A stretch of 14,324 nt of DNA from a bacterium. Lineage in GTDB: Bacteria; Ratteibacteria; UBA8468; B48-G9; JAFGKM01. A program made the position numbers and the translations under genes. Below the pieces are notes generated by a model that saw only the letters and a program-made list of their open reading frames with translations, did not search any database and was not told the origin of the DNA. The stretch spans positions 1 through 14,324 of the forward strand of contig DAORXQ010000045.1 in the NCBI GenBank assembly GCA_035371905.1, read 5' to 3'. Positions 6,480 to 14,250 of the stretch are shown here, in pieces; position 1 is the first letter of the stretch; the number at the start of each line of letters is the position of its first letter.

Positions 6480-7932
6480 AAAAATTAAATTTTTTTTATT
6501 TGTGATTTTTTTTCTTGGATTTTTTTTCAGAGTTTTACATCTTGGAAAACACTCCTTATGGTGTGATGAATTACTCACTATTTCTCTTGGTAAACACTCA
6601 ATAAAATGGATGATTGATTATATAACATATAATGATGCTCATCCACCATTTTTTTATTTGCTGGTTCATTTCTGGTTAAAGTTTGGTGAGAATGAAATTA
6701 TTTTAAGAATTTTACCCATGTTATTTGGGTTATTATGTATACCTTACAGTTATATCCTTGGCAAAAAATTTTATAATGAAAAAATAGGTCTCTTTCTCTC
6801 TTTATTTGTCTCTCTCAGTCCTCCTTTTATTTTATGGTCTCAACTAATTAAATCATATTCACTTCTCACTTTTTTGACAATTCTGTCTTTTATCTTTTTT
6901 ATTGAAATTTTGAATTCAGAAAATAAGAAATTTCTACCTATTTTTTGTCTCTCTAATATTTTAATTCTCTACACACATAACTTTGGTTTTATTGTTATAC
7001 TAATTCAAATACTAACTCTTTTGATTTTAAAAAAGTTAAATAGAAAATCCTTTCTTTTATTTTTTTTAATTTTTCTAATTTATATTCCATGGCTTCTGAA
7101 AATCCCCTATCAGATGAATTTTACTCTCGGTGTGAGAAGACCATTTCCAGCATTACTAAAATTGCCTTACACTCTTTTTTATTTTTTCTTTGGAGAAACT
7201 TTAAGTCCTTTTAACTTCAAAATTTTAATTCCTGCTTTCATCACTTATTCAATCATTTTTACAATTGGTGTGAAAAATCTTTTAAAACTTCAAAAAGAAA
7301 TTAAAGTCCTGTTGAGTATATCACTTATTTTCCCGCTTTTTTTCGTTTTTTTTCCTTCAACTGTTCCCCAAAACTTAATTTTTATTTCCTTCTTCTGGTA
7401 TTTACTCTTTTCCATAGGAATGCATAATTTTAATTATAAAAACTTACTTATTTATTTGAACTTTTTATTTCTTCTTCCATCTTTAATTTTCTATTATACA
7501 GACAACATCTCGCAATATCATGACACAAGCAAGTTAATTCTTTTCAGAGAAATATTCAAGGAAATTCAGAAAATAGAGAAAGATGGAGATATTATCCTTA
7601 CAACAGAAAAGTATGACAGAGAAATATTAACCCCTCTGATGTGGTATTATAGTGGAAAAAATAAAGTATTTAGGATTAATGATAAAAATGATATTGATGA
7701 AGTAATTAAAATTTTTAACAGAGAAAAAAAGAAATCAAGATTTTTTCTGATTCTTGATTTCATAAATAATCCTGAAATTTCAAAAGAAATAAGAGAATTT
7801 TTTGAAAATAAGTATGAAAAATTGTATGAAAAAAAATATATTTATAATGAAAAACTTTTAAGCAGATTAAAAGGTGTAAAAGAGTATTATTATTTAGTTG
7901 AGGTTTACATTTTCCAGCCAAAAATTTTCTGA
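6472..7932 (+). CDS. GT-C family membrane glycosyltransferase (PMT/ArnT-like) with C-terminal soluble domain
   Basis: This 486-residue protein has TM1 at about 6-22, then the acidic pair Asp32-Glu33 (LWCDELLT) and the DAHPPFFY motif at 55-62, a very typical GT39/PMT_2 signature. About nine to ten further helices reach to roughly residue 340. The last 140 residues or so are charged and non-membrane, with a pattern (DGDIILTTEKYD, then LMWYYSG) that many ArnT-like proteins carry as a C-terminal domain on the outer face. It is clearly more distant from the other two GT-C proteins of this operon than they are from each other. It overlaps the methyltransferase gene by 8 bases and ends the operon; no clear terminator hairpin follows before the promoter of the next gene. 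Confidence 0.87.
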   Translation: MNRKIKFFLFVIFFLGFFFRVLHLGKHSLWCDELLTISLGKHSIKWMIDYITYNDAHPPFFYLLVHFWLKFGENEIILRILPMLFGLLCIPYSYILGKKFYNEKIGLFLSLFVSLSPPFILWSQLIKSYSLLTFLTILSFIFFIEILNSENKKFLPIFCLSNILILYTHNFGFIVILIQILTLLILKKLNRKSFLLFFLIFLIYIPWLLKIPYQMNFTLGVRRPFPALLKLPYTLFYFFFGETLSPFNFKILIPAFITYSIIFTIGVKNLLKLQKEIKVLLSISLIFPLFFVFFPSTVPQNLIFISFFWYLLFSIGMHNFNYKNLLIYLNFLFLLPSLIFYYTDNISQYHDTSKLILFREIFKEIQKIEKDGDIILTTEKYDREILTPLMWYYSGKNKVFRINDKNDIDEVIKIFNREKKKSRFFLILDFINNPEISKEIREFFENKYEKLYEKKYIYNEKLLSRLKGVKEYYYLVEVYIFQPKIF

Positions 7933-7944
7933 TGAGTTATTTAT

Positions 7945-7973
7945 TTAATAATTGTCCGCAAAAATGTTATAAT
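7945..7973 (+). promoter_or_regulatory. Extended -10 promoter of iorAB, predicted leaderless transcript
   Basis: TGtTATAAT lies at 7965-7973, an extended -10 with a perfect hexamer. A -35 candidate ttaata at 7945-7950 (4 of 6 matches) stands 17 bases before it. The predicted start is near 7980, only about 2 bases before the iorA ATG at 7982, and there is no Shine-Dalgarno site in between. Confidence 0.55.
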
Positions 7974-7981
7974 TTTTAACT

Positions 7982-9745
7982 ATGGAAAAAAAATATTTAC
8001 TTGGAAATGAAGCAATTGCTTATGGATTATATGAAGGTGGAGTAAATGCATCTTTTGCTTATCCTGGAACTCCTTCTTCTGAAATTACTGAGGCACTTCT
8101 TAAAATTTCAAAAAATGATGTATATATAGAATGGAGTGTAAATGAAAAAGTTGCTTTTGAGAATGCTTATGGTGTAAGTTTAACAGGGAGAAGAAGCAGT
8201 GCCATTATGAAACATGTTGGATTAAATGTTGCTTCTGACTCATTACTTACATCTGCATATACAGGAATTGTTGGTGGATTTTTAATAATTGTTGCAGATG
8301 ACCCTTTTGCTCATTCATCTCAAAATGAACAGGACTCCAGAAGATATGCACAGTTTGCAAAATTAGTTTGTTTTGAACCATCATCAATTCAGGAAGCAAA
8401 AGATACAGTAATTTTTTCTTTTGATTTTTCTGAAAAATACGGACTCCCTGTTTTAATAAGAAGTGTTACAAGATTATCTCATGGGAAAGCGGATGTATTA
8501 ATAGGTAAAAGAGAAGAAAAAAACTCAACATCAACTTTTATAAAAAATCCTTCTCAATTTGTAATGGTACCTTCCAATGTTAGAAAGGTAATAATAAATT
8601 TAAATAAAAAACAGGAAGTTATAAAAAAAGACATAGAAAAGTTAAAAATAAACAAAATTGACAATGGTGAAGGTTCCACTGGAATTATTGCTTCTGGTTT
8701 ATCATATATTTATGTAAAAGAATTTTTAAACCTCAAAAAAAAATCTATTCCAGTTCTGAAAATTGGCTCTTATCCTATTCCTGAAAAAAAATTAGGAAAA
8801 TTTTTGAAAGGATTAAAAAATGTTTTTGTTTTTGAAGAAGGTGACCCTGTAGTTGAAGAATTTGTATATCTATGTTCAAAAAAATATAATCCTGAAATAA
8901 AAATAAAAGGAAAAATGAGTGGTGATGTAAAAAAAGAAGGAGAACTCTCTGTTGAAGATATTGAATATTCTTTTTCAGGAAAAAGAAAAAATGTATATGT
9001 AAATATTAACTTACCAGAAAGAACTCCTACTTTATGTCCGGGATGTCCCCATATAGGTTCTTTTTACATTCTAAAAAAAGTTTTTGGAAAAGAATCTATT
9101 TTTCCGGGAGATATAGGTTGTTATACTCTCGGAATAAGATTTGGTACAATTGATACATGTCTATGTATGGGAAGTGGAATATCTATCGGAACAGGAATTT
9201 CAAGATTTGAGAAAAAATATATTATCTCAATTATAGGAGATTCAACTTTCTTTCATGCTGGAATTCCTGGATTAATAAATGCTGTTTACAATCATTCAAA
9301 TCAGGTTATAGCAATACTTGATAATAGAACCACGGCAATGACAGGATATCAACCACATCCTGGAACAGGAATTAATGCTAAAGGAGATAAAACAGTTGAA
9401 ATTGATTTAAAAAAACTTATTGAAGGATGTGGAGTTAAAAATCTTGTAGAGGTTGACCCTTATTTAATTAAAGATTCTGTTGAAAAGATAAAACAAATAA
9501 AAGAAAAAGAAGGAGTAAAAGTTATAATATTTAAAAGAGAATGCATCCATATTTCAAAAATTAAAAAAACTGAATTTTATATTGATAAAAATATCTGTAA
9601 AAAATGTAAATTATGTCTTGAATTTGGATGTTCAGGAATTATTTTGGTAAAAGATAATATAGAAATAGGGAATCTCTGTAATGGTTGCGGTATTTGTGAA
9701 CAAATATGTCCATTTGGTGCTATAAAAAAGAAAAATGAGAGATAA
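7982..9745 (+). CDS. iorA: Indolepyruvate:ferredoxin oxidoreductase, alpha subunit
   Basis: This 587-residue protein has the full length and order of IorA. The N-terminal pyruvate-oxidoreductase-like domain begins LLGNEAIAYG and has SFAYPGTPSSEI. The mid region has LCPGCPHIGSF. The thiamine-diphosphate domain has GDST at 419-422, followed by an NRTTAMTG stretch. The C-terminus carries two [4Fe-4S] motifs, Cys539/542/545/550 and Cys566/569/572/576. With IorB it oxidatively decarboxylates aryl-2-oxo acids made by transamination of aromatic amino acids to the acyl-CoA, reducing ferredoxin in the cytosol. The first cluster ends CSGI rather than the common CPAI. It overlaps iorB by 11 bases. The ATG is fixed by the immediately preceding -10 box. 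Some IorA-like proteins act on other 2-oxo acids. Confidence 0.95.
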   Translation: MEKKYLLGNEAIAYGLYEGGVNASFAYPGTPSSEITEALLKISKNDVYIEWSVNEKVAFENAYGVSLTGRRSSAIMKHVGLNVASDSLLTSAYTGIVGGFLIIVADDPFAHSSQNEQDSRRYAQFAKLVCFEPSSIQEAKDTVIFSFDFSEKYGLPVLIRSVTRLSHGKADVLIGKREEKNSTSTFIKNPSQFVMVPSNVRKVIINLNKKQEVIKKDIEKLKINKIDNGEGSTGIIASGLSYIYVKEFLNLKKKSIPVLKIGSYPIPEKKLGKFLKGLKNVFVFEEGDPVVEEFVYLCSKKYNPEIKIKGKMSGDVKKEGELSVEDIEYSFSGKRKNVYVNINLPERTPTLCPGCPHIGSFYILKKVFGKESIFPGDIGCYTLGIRFGTIDTCLCMGSGISIGTGISRFEKKYIISIIGDSTFFHAGIPGLINAVYNHSNQVIAILDNRTTAMTGYQPHPGTGINAKGDKTVEIDLKKLIEGCGVKNLVEVDPYLIKDSVEKIKQIKEKEGVKVIIFKRECIHISKIKKTEFYIDKNICKKCKLCLEFGCSGIILVKDNIEIGNLCNGCGICEQICPFGAIKKKNER

Positions 9746-10289
9746 ATTTGATATTCTGATTTGTGGTGTTGGTGGTCAGGGCATTATTCTCTGTTCAAAT
9801 CTTATTGGAAATGCTGCAGTTATTGAAGGAATCAGTGTTAAAGGGTCTGAAATTCATGGTATGGCACAAAGAGGAGGGTCGGTAGAGGCATATGTTAGAT
9901 TAAACTGTAATTTCGGACCTAAAATACCTGTTGGATATGCTGATTTAATAATCGGATTTGAAACAATGGAAGCATGCAGAAGTTCTTTTTATTTAAAAAA
10001 AGATGGGATAATGATTGTAAATAATTTTCCAATCCCAATTCCGGGTAAAGAATATGAATATGAAAAAATTATTGAGTTCTTAAAATCAAAAACAAAAAAT
10101 ATTTACATTGAAAATTTTACAAAAATAGCAGAAAATATTGGTTCACCAAAAGTAATTAATACGCTAATGCTTGGATTTGCATCAAAATTTATACCTTTAA
10201 AAAAACAGAGTTTTGTAGAAGCGATAAAAATCACTCTTCCTGAAAAAATTCTTAAAATAAACCTTGATGCTTTCAATTATTTCCTCTAA
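9735..10289 (+). CDS. iorB: Indolepyruvate:ferredoxin oxidoreductase, beta subunit
   Basis: This 184-residue protein matches the gamma-domain type subunit of 2-oxo acid:ferredoxin oxidoreductases. GVGGQGIILCS starts at residue 11, SEIHGMAQRGGSVEAYVR lies around 38-55, and ADLIIGFE follows. It forms the core enzyme with IorA and contributes to CoA and thiamine-diphosphate site formation. It starts inside the 3' end of iorA (11-base overlap), giving the usual iorA-iorB pair and probable translational coupling. The length is usual for IorB; there is no extension or fusion. A 68-base gap with a separate promoter separates it from the protease gene downstream. Confidence 0.94.
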   Translation: MRDKFDILICGVGGQGIILCSNLIGNAAVIEGISVKGSEIHGMAQRGGSVEAYVRLNCNFGPKIPVGYADLIIGFETMEACRSSFYLKKDGIMIVNNFPIPIPGKEYEYEKIIEFLKSKTKNIYIENFTKIAENIGSPKVINTLMLGFASKFIPLKKQSFVEAIKITLPEKILKINLDAFNYFL

Positions 10290-10303
10290 TAAATCACCAA
10301 AAT

Positions 10304-10332
10304 TTGACTTTATAAGTGTGAAATTGTAAGAT
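10304..10332 (+). promoter_or_regulatory. Sigma70-like promoter of the Lon-family protease gene
   Basis: TTGACT at 10304-10309 (5 of 6 matches to TTGACA) is spaced 17 bases from TAAGAT at 10327-10332 (4 of 6). The predicted start is near 10339, giving a leader of about 19 bases that includes an AAAGGA Shine-Dalgarno site at about 10344-10349 before the ATG at 10358. No operator repeats or heat-shock element were recognised. Confidence 0.5.
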
Positions 10333-10357
10333 TATTTAACTAAAAAGGAACTTAAAA

Positions 10358-12769
10358 ATGGAAAAATACATAGTGGATGTTAAATATTTAAAAGAAAAAT
10401 ATGACCTTAAATTTTTAAATTTTGAAACTACTGAAGAAATTCCGCCTCTTGAAGGAATTATTGGACAGGAAAGAGCAAAAAAAGCACTTGAATTTGGATT
10501 AAAAATAAAAAGTAAAGGATATAATATTTTTGTTACTGGTATAACAGGAAGTGGAAGAACTACATCTGTTGAACAGGCAGTAAAAAAAATAGCAGAAAAA
10601 GGGAAAACCCCTGATGATTGGTGTTATGTTTATAATTTTACAAATCCTGATAATCCAAATGTTTTAAGGTTTCCTCCTGGGAAAGCAAATGAATTTAAAA
10701 AGGATATGGAAATCCTTGTAAATGAATTAAAAGTAGAACTCCCAAAAACATTTGAGAGTGAAATATATGAAGAACATAGAAACCAGATTATAAAAGAATT
10801 CCAGAACAAAAGGAACCAACTTCTTGATCAAATAGAAAAAACTGCAAAAACTTCTGGATTTCAGATAAAACAGACACCTTCAGGAATAGTTTTTATACCA
10901 TTAATTGAAGGACAGCCAATAAAAGAAGAAGAAATGGAGAAATTAACAGAAGAAGCAAAAACTGAAATAAGAAAAAAGCAGGAAATGTTATATGAAGAAT
11001 TAAATGATGCATTGAGAAAAATAAGGGATTTTGAAAAAGAAGCAAAGGAAAAGTTAAATCAACTTGAGAAGGAAACAGCAAAATTTACAATATCGCCGAG
11101 AATTCAGGAACTTAAAGAAAAATATAAAAAATTCAGTGATGTCTGTAAATACCTTGAAGAAGTTGAAAAGGATATGATAGAGAATATAGATGATTTTAAA
11201 GAAAAAAAAGAAATTGAGTTACTTCCTGGACTTAAAATTCCTGATAGAGAATCATCTCTTTACAGATATACTGTTAATGTGTTAATTGATAATTCACAGA
11301 CAAAAGGAGCTCCTGTAGTTAAAGAAACTAATCCAACCGCTTATAATCTTTGCGGAAGGATAGAATACCGACCACATTTTGGAGCAATGGTAACAGATTT
11401 TACAATGATAAAACCAGGTTCTTTACATAAAGCAAATGGTGGTTATTTAATTTTACATATCCTTGATGTTTTCAAAAATTATTATTCATGGGAAACATTG
11501 AAAAGAGCATTAAAAAATAATGAAATAATTATAGAAGATTTAAATGAACAGTTCAGATTGATTAATACTCCAACTTTAAGACCCAATCCTATACCTTTAG
11601 ATATAAAGGTTATATTAATTGGACATCCAGTTTTTTATTATCTCCTTTACACATATGAAGAAGATTTCAGGAAATTATTTAAAGTAAGGGCTGATTTCAG
11701 TACAATCATGGAAAAAAATGAAGAAGGTTATAAAAATTATGCTTCTTTTATAAGTAAAATATGTAAAGAAGAAAATTTGAAACATCTTGATAAGTTTGCA
11801 GTCGGTAAAATAATGGAATATGGTTCAAGAATAGTAGAAGATAGAAACAAATTAACTACAAGATTTATAGAAATTGCCGATATTATTAGAGAAGCAAATT
11901 TCTGGGCGGAGATGGATAACTCTCCAATTGTAAGAGAAAAACATGTAAAAAAGGCACTTGAAGAAAAAATTTACAGGTCAAATTTAATAGAAAAAAGGAT
12001 TGAAGAATTAATAAAAGAAGGAACAATAATGGTTGAAACAGATGGTGAGAAGGTGGGACAAATAAATGGGTTATCTGTTATTTCTCTTGGTGATTATAGT
12101 TTTGGAAAACCATCAAAAATAACCTGTAATGTATTTACAGGAAAAGGAGGAGTAATTAATATTGATAGAGAGGTTAAACTTGCAGGAAAAATTCATAATA
12201 AAGGATTTTTAATATTAAATACATATATTAACGAAAAATATGGACAGGAAGAAGTTATTTCTTTCTCAGCAAGTATATGTTTTGAACAACTATATGAAGA
12301 AATTGAAGGGGATAGTGCATCATCAACAGAAATATATGTGTTACTTTCCGCTCTTGCAAATATTCCTATAAAACAGGGAATTGCTGTTACTGGCTCTGTA
12401 AATCAAAAAGGAGAAATTCAACCGGTTGGAGGTATAAATGAAAAAATAGAAGGATTTTATTACACCTGTAAATCAAAAGGATTAACGGGAAAACAGGGTG
12501 TAATTATACCGGAAAGAAATTTAAAAAATCTTATTTTAAATGATGAAGTAATAGAGGCGGTTGAGAAAGGTTTATTTCATATATGGGCAGTAAAAACCAT
12601 TGATGAAGGAATAGAAATTTTAACAGGTATTCCTGCAGGTGAAAAAAGAAAAGATGGAACATATCCTGAAGGAACAATCAATTACCTTGTTTCAAAAAAC
12701 ATAAAAAAGTATACAGAGAAATATTTAAAATCTATAGGAAAAAAAGAAAGTAAAAGCAAAAATAATTAA
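10358..12769 (+). CDS. Lon-family ATP-dependent protease (YcbZ/LonB-like, S16 peptidase)
   Basis: This 803-residue cytosolic AAA+ protease has IIGQERAKKALEFGL at 34-48 and a Walker A of the family's Arg form, GITGSGRTT at 61-69. A long charged helical insertion (about 115-300) with strong coiled-coil character follows. The AAA core carries RIEYRPHFGAM and ANGGYLIL, then a sensor/lid region. The S16 protease domain has the catalytic Ser653 in EGDSASS and Lys696 in VGGINEKIEG. It lacks the N-terminal substrate-binding domain of classical LonA. Relatives are the AAA_32/Lon_C proteins such as E. coli YcbZ; they degrade or process proteins, but their substrates are poorly known. It has its own promoter and a clear Shine-Dalgarno site, and yajC starts 11 bases after its stop. 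BREX BrxL was considered and is not supported by the context. Confidence 0.92.
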   Translation: MEKYIVDVKYLKEKYDLKFLNFETTEEIPPLEGIIGQERAKKALEFGLKIKSKGYNIFVTGITGSGRTTSVEQAVKKIAEKGKTPDDWCYVYNFTNPDNPNVLRFPPGKANEFKKDMEILVNELKVELPKTFESEIYEEHRNQIIKEFQNKRNQLLDQIEKTAKTSGFQIKQTPSGIVFIPLIEGQPIKEEEMEKLTEEAKTEIRKKQEMLYEELNDALRKIRDFEKEAKEKLNQLEKETAKFTISPRIQELKEKYKKFSDVCKYLEEVEKDMIENIDDFKEKKEIELLPGLKIPDRESSLYRYTVNVLIDNSQTKGAPVVKETNPTAYNLCGRIEYRPHFGAMVTDFTMIKPGSLHKANGGYLILHILDVFKNYYSWETLKRALKNNEIIIEDLNEQFRLINTPTLRPNPIPLDIKVILIGHPVFYYLLYTYEEDFRKLFKVRADFSTIMEKNEEGYKNYASFISKICKEENLKHLDKFAVGKIMEYGSRIVEDRNKLTTRFIEIADIIREANFWAEMDNSPIVREKHVKKALEEKIYRSNLIEKRIEELIKEGTIMVETDGEKVGQINGLSVISLGDYSFGKPSKITCNVFTGKGGVINIDREVKLAGKIHNKGFLILNTYINEKYGQEEVISFSASICFEQLYEEIEGDSASSTEIYVLLSALANIPIKQGIAVTGSVNQKGEIQPVGGINEKIEGFYYTCKSKGLTGKQGVIIPERNLKNLILNDEVIEAVEKGLFHIWAVKTIDEGIEILTGIPAGEKRKDGTYPEGTINYLVSKNIKKYTEKYLKSIGKKESKSKNN

Positions 12770-12780
12770 AAGGAGGCAAA

Positions 12781-13086
12781 ATGAATTTAACAATGGCACA
12801 AGCAACTCCACCTCAAGCATCACCTTTAGGAGCATTATTACCTTTAATTTTAATTTTTTTCATTTTTTATTTTCTACTTATTTTACCCCAACAAAAGAAA
12901 GCAAAACTTCATAAAAAAATGCTTGATGAATTGAAAGAAGGAGACAAAGTTATTACTGTTGGAGGACTTATTGGTGAGGTAGAAAAGATTAAAGAAGATA
13001 TTGTAACTTTAAGATTTAAAGAAGAGACAAAAATTGATGTTGTTAAAAATGCGATTTCACAGGTAATGCCAAGAAAAAAAGAATGA
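12781..13086 (+). CDS. yajC: YajC, preprotein translocase accessory subunit
   Basis: This 101-residue protein has the classic YajC layout: a short polar Pro/Gln-rich N-terminus, one membrane helix at about 18-35, the PQQKKAK turn at 36-42, and then a soluble domain with LKEGDKVITVGGLIGEV, VTLRF and the terminal basic MPRKK. YajC associates with SecDF and the SecYEG channel in the cytoplasmic membrane. AGGAGG at 12771-12776, 4 bases before the ATG, is the best Shine-Dalgarno site in the window and settles the start. The gene lies between the protease gene and larC, overlapping larC by 4 bases. secD and secF, its usual partners, are not in the window. Confidence 0.94.
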   Translation: MNLTMAQATPPQASPLGALLPLILIFFIFYFLLILPQQKKAKLHKKMLDELKEGDKVITVGGLIGEVEKIKEDIVTLRFKEETKIDVVKNAISQVMPRKKE

Positions 13087-14231
13087 AAAAAATTGGATAT
13101 TTTGAAGTTTTTGATGGATGTGCAGGAGATATGCTTGCTGGAAGTTTAATAGATGCAGGTCTTGATATTGAAATTTTAAAAAAAGAACTTACCAAAATCC
13201 CTCTTAAAAATTACAGAATAGAAACGAAAAAAGTAAAAAGAAAGACAAAATTTGGACATGCTATAGAAGGAACACAATTTTTAGTTATTCCAGTTGAAAA
13301 ATGGGAAGAAGAAACTTCATATAAAGATATTCTTAAAATTATTGAAAAAAGTTCATTTTCTATAATTATAAAAGAAAAAATAATGAAGATTTTTGATATT
13401 CTTGCTGAAGGAGAAAGTATTGTTCATAAAGAAGAAAAAGAAAAACTCCATTTCCATCAGGTAGGTCAAATTGATGCAATTATTGAAATAACAAGTGTCG
13501 TACTTGGGATTAAATTACTTGAAATAGAAAAAGTTTTTTCAAGTGCAGTAGGTGTTTCAAATATAGCTCCTGCAACAATAGAAATTTTAAAAGGAATACC
13601 AACAGTGCTCAAAAATGTTCCACAGGAAATTACAACTCCAACAGGTGCTGCAATTATCAAAGGGATTTCCAGTTTTACTCCTATTGTTTCAGATTTTTAT
13701 ATCAGTAAAGTTGGATATGGTGCAGGAACAAGAGAAGAACCATTACCAAATATGCTGAAATTCTTAATGGGAGAAATAAAACAGGAAAATGAAAGTGTTA
13801 TGATCATAGAAACAAATATTGATGATATGAATCCAGTTTTAATAGGAAATTTATTTGAAAAACTTTATAGAAAGGGAGTTTTTGATGTATCTATATTTTC
13901 TGGCATAGGTAAGAAAAACAGACCTGTTTTTAAAATAGAAATTATACTTCCTGAAGAAAAATTTAATGAGGTAATTAATATCTTATTTGAAGAAACTACT
14001 ACCATTGGTATAAGATGTAGAAAAGAAAACAGAGTTATTTTAGAAAGGGAAATAAAAGAAATTGATACTGAATTTGGAAAAATAAAGGTAAAAATTTCAT
14101 ATATGGATAACCGGATTGTAAATATATCTCCGGAGTATGAGGATTGTAAAAAAATTGCTGAAGAAAAACAAATTCCTCTTAAAACAGTATACCAAAAGGT
14201 CTACAAAAATCTGGAAAATAATTTAAAATAA
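13083..14231 (+). CDS. larC: LarC, nickel-pincer cofactor biosynthesis (nickel insertion) protein
   Basis: This 382-residue protein matches LarC along its length: YFEVFDGCAGDMLAGSLID near the N-terminus (commonly YFDxFSGxSGDM), LHFHQVGQIDAI (commonly HFHEVGxxD), TPTGAAI, GYGAGTRE and the ETNIDDMNP stretch that opens the C-terminal domain. LarC inserts nickel into the dithiolated pyridinium mononucleotide made by LarB and LarE, using CTP. The cofactor serves lactate racemase and other LarA-like racemases or epimerases. In Lactobacillus plantarum larC is read through a programmed frameshift; here it is one continuous frame. The His-rich linker seen in many LarC proteins is absent; an acidic EKWEEETSYKDI segment lies there instead. 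It overlaps yajC by 4 bases. larA, larB and larE are not seen in the window. Confidence 0.92.
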   Translation: MKKIGYFEVFDGCAGDMLAGSLIDAGLDIEILKKELTKIPLKNYRIETKKVKRKTKFGHAIEGTQFLVIPVEKWEEETSYKDILKIIEKSSFSIIIKEKIMKIFDILAEGESIVHKEEKEKLHFHQVGQIDAIIEITSVVLGIKLLEIEKVFSSAVGVSNIAPATIEILKGIPTVLKNVPQEITTPTGAAIIKGISSFTPIVSDFYISKVGYGAGTREEPLPNMLKFLMGEIKQENESVMIIETNIDDMNPVLIGNLFEKLYRKGVFDVSIFSGIGKKNRPVFKIEIILPEEKFNEVINILFEETTTIGIRCRKENRVILEREIKEIDTEFGKIKVKISYMDNRIVNISPEYEDCKKIAEEKQIPLKTVYQKVYKNLENNLK

Positions 14232-14240
14232 TGTTAAAAT
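14232..14240 (+). promoter_or_regulatory. Possible extended -10 box before the DUF503 gene
   Basis: TGtTAAAAT at 14232-14240 resembles the box before iorA (TGtTATAAT). Its predicted start, near 14247, is about 4 bases before the ATG at 14251, which has no Shine-Dalgarno site. The evidence is weak because the DNA is AT-rich, and read-through from larC is equally possible. Confidence 0.3.
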
Positions 14241-14250
14241 TATTTTTTCA

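Noticed and set aside
7933..7981. Rho-independent terminator after the glycan operon
   Set aside because: No GC-containing stem followed by a T-run could be found; the T-rich segments are background composition and the promoter of iorA occupies the gap.
10290..10357. Regulatory hairpin or riboswitch before the protease gene
   Set aside because: Only a 4-base tcac/gtga pairing with a long loop is visible; the 68 bases are adequately explained by a promoter and Shine-Dalgarno site.
10893..11081. Leu/Phe-rich minus-strand frame looking like a small membrane protein
   Set aside because: It is the reverse complement of the Glu/Lys-rich coiled-coil segment of the Lon-like protease (Glu/Lys codons read back as Phe/Leu).
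10358..12769. BREX-type BrxL or another phage defence protease
   Set aside because: The architecture fits the YcbZ/LonB-like housekeeping group, and no pglX, pglZ, brxA/B/C or other defence genes are nearby.
13466..13660. 64-codon minus-strand frame opposite larC
   Set aside because: Shadow of conserved larC sequence; no start signals or motif of its own.
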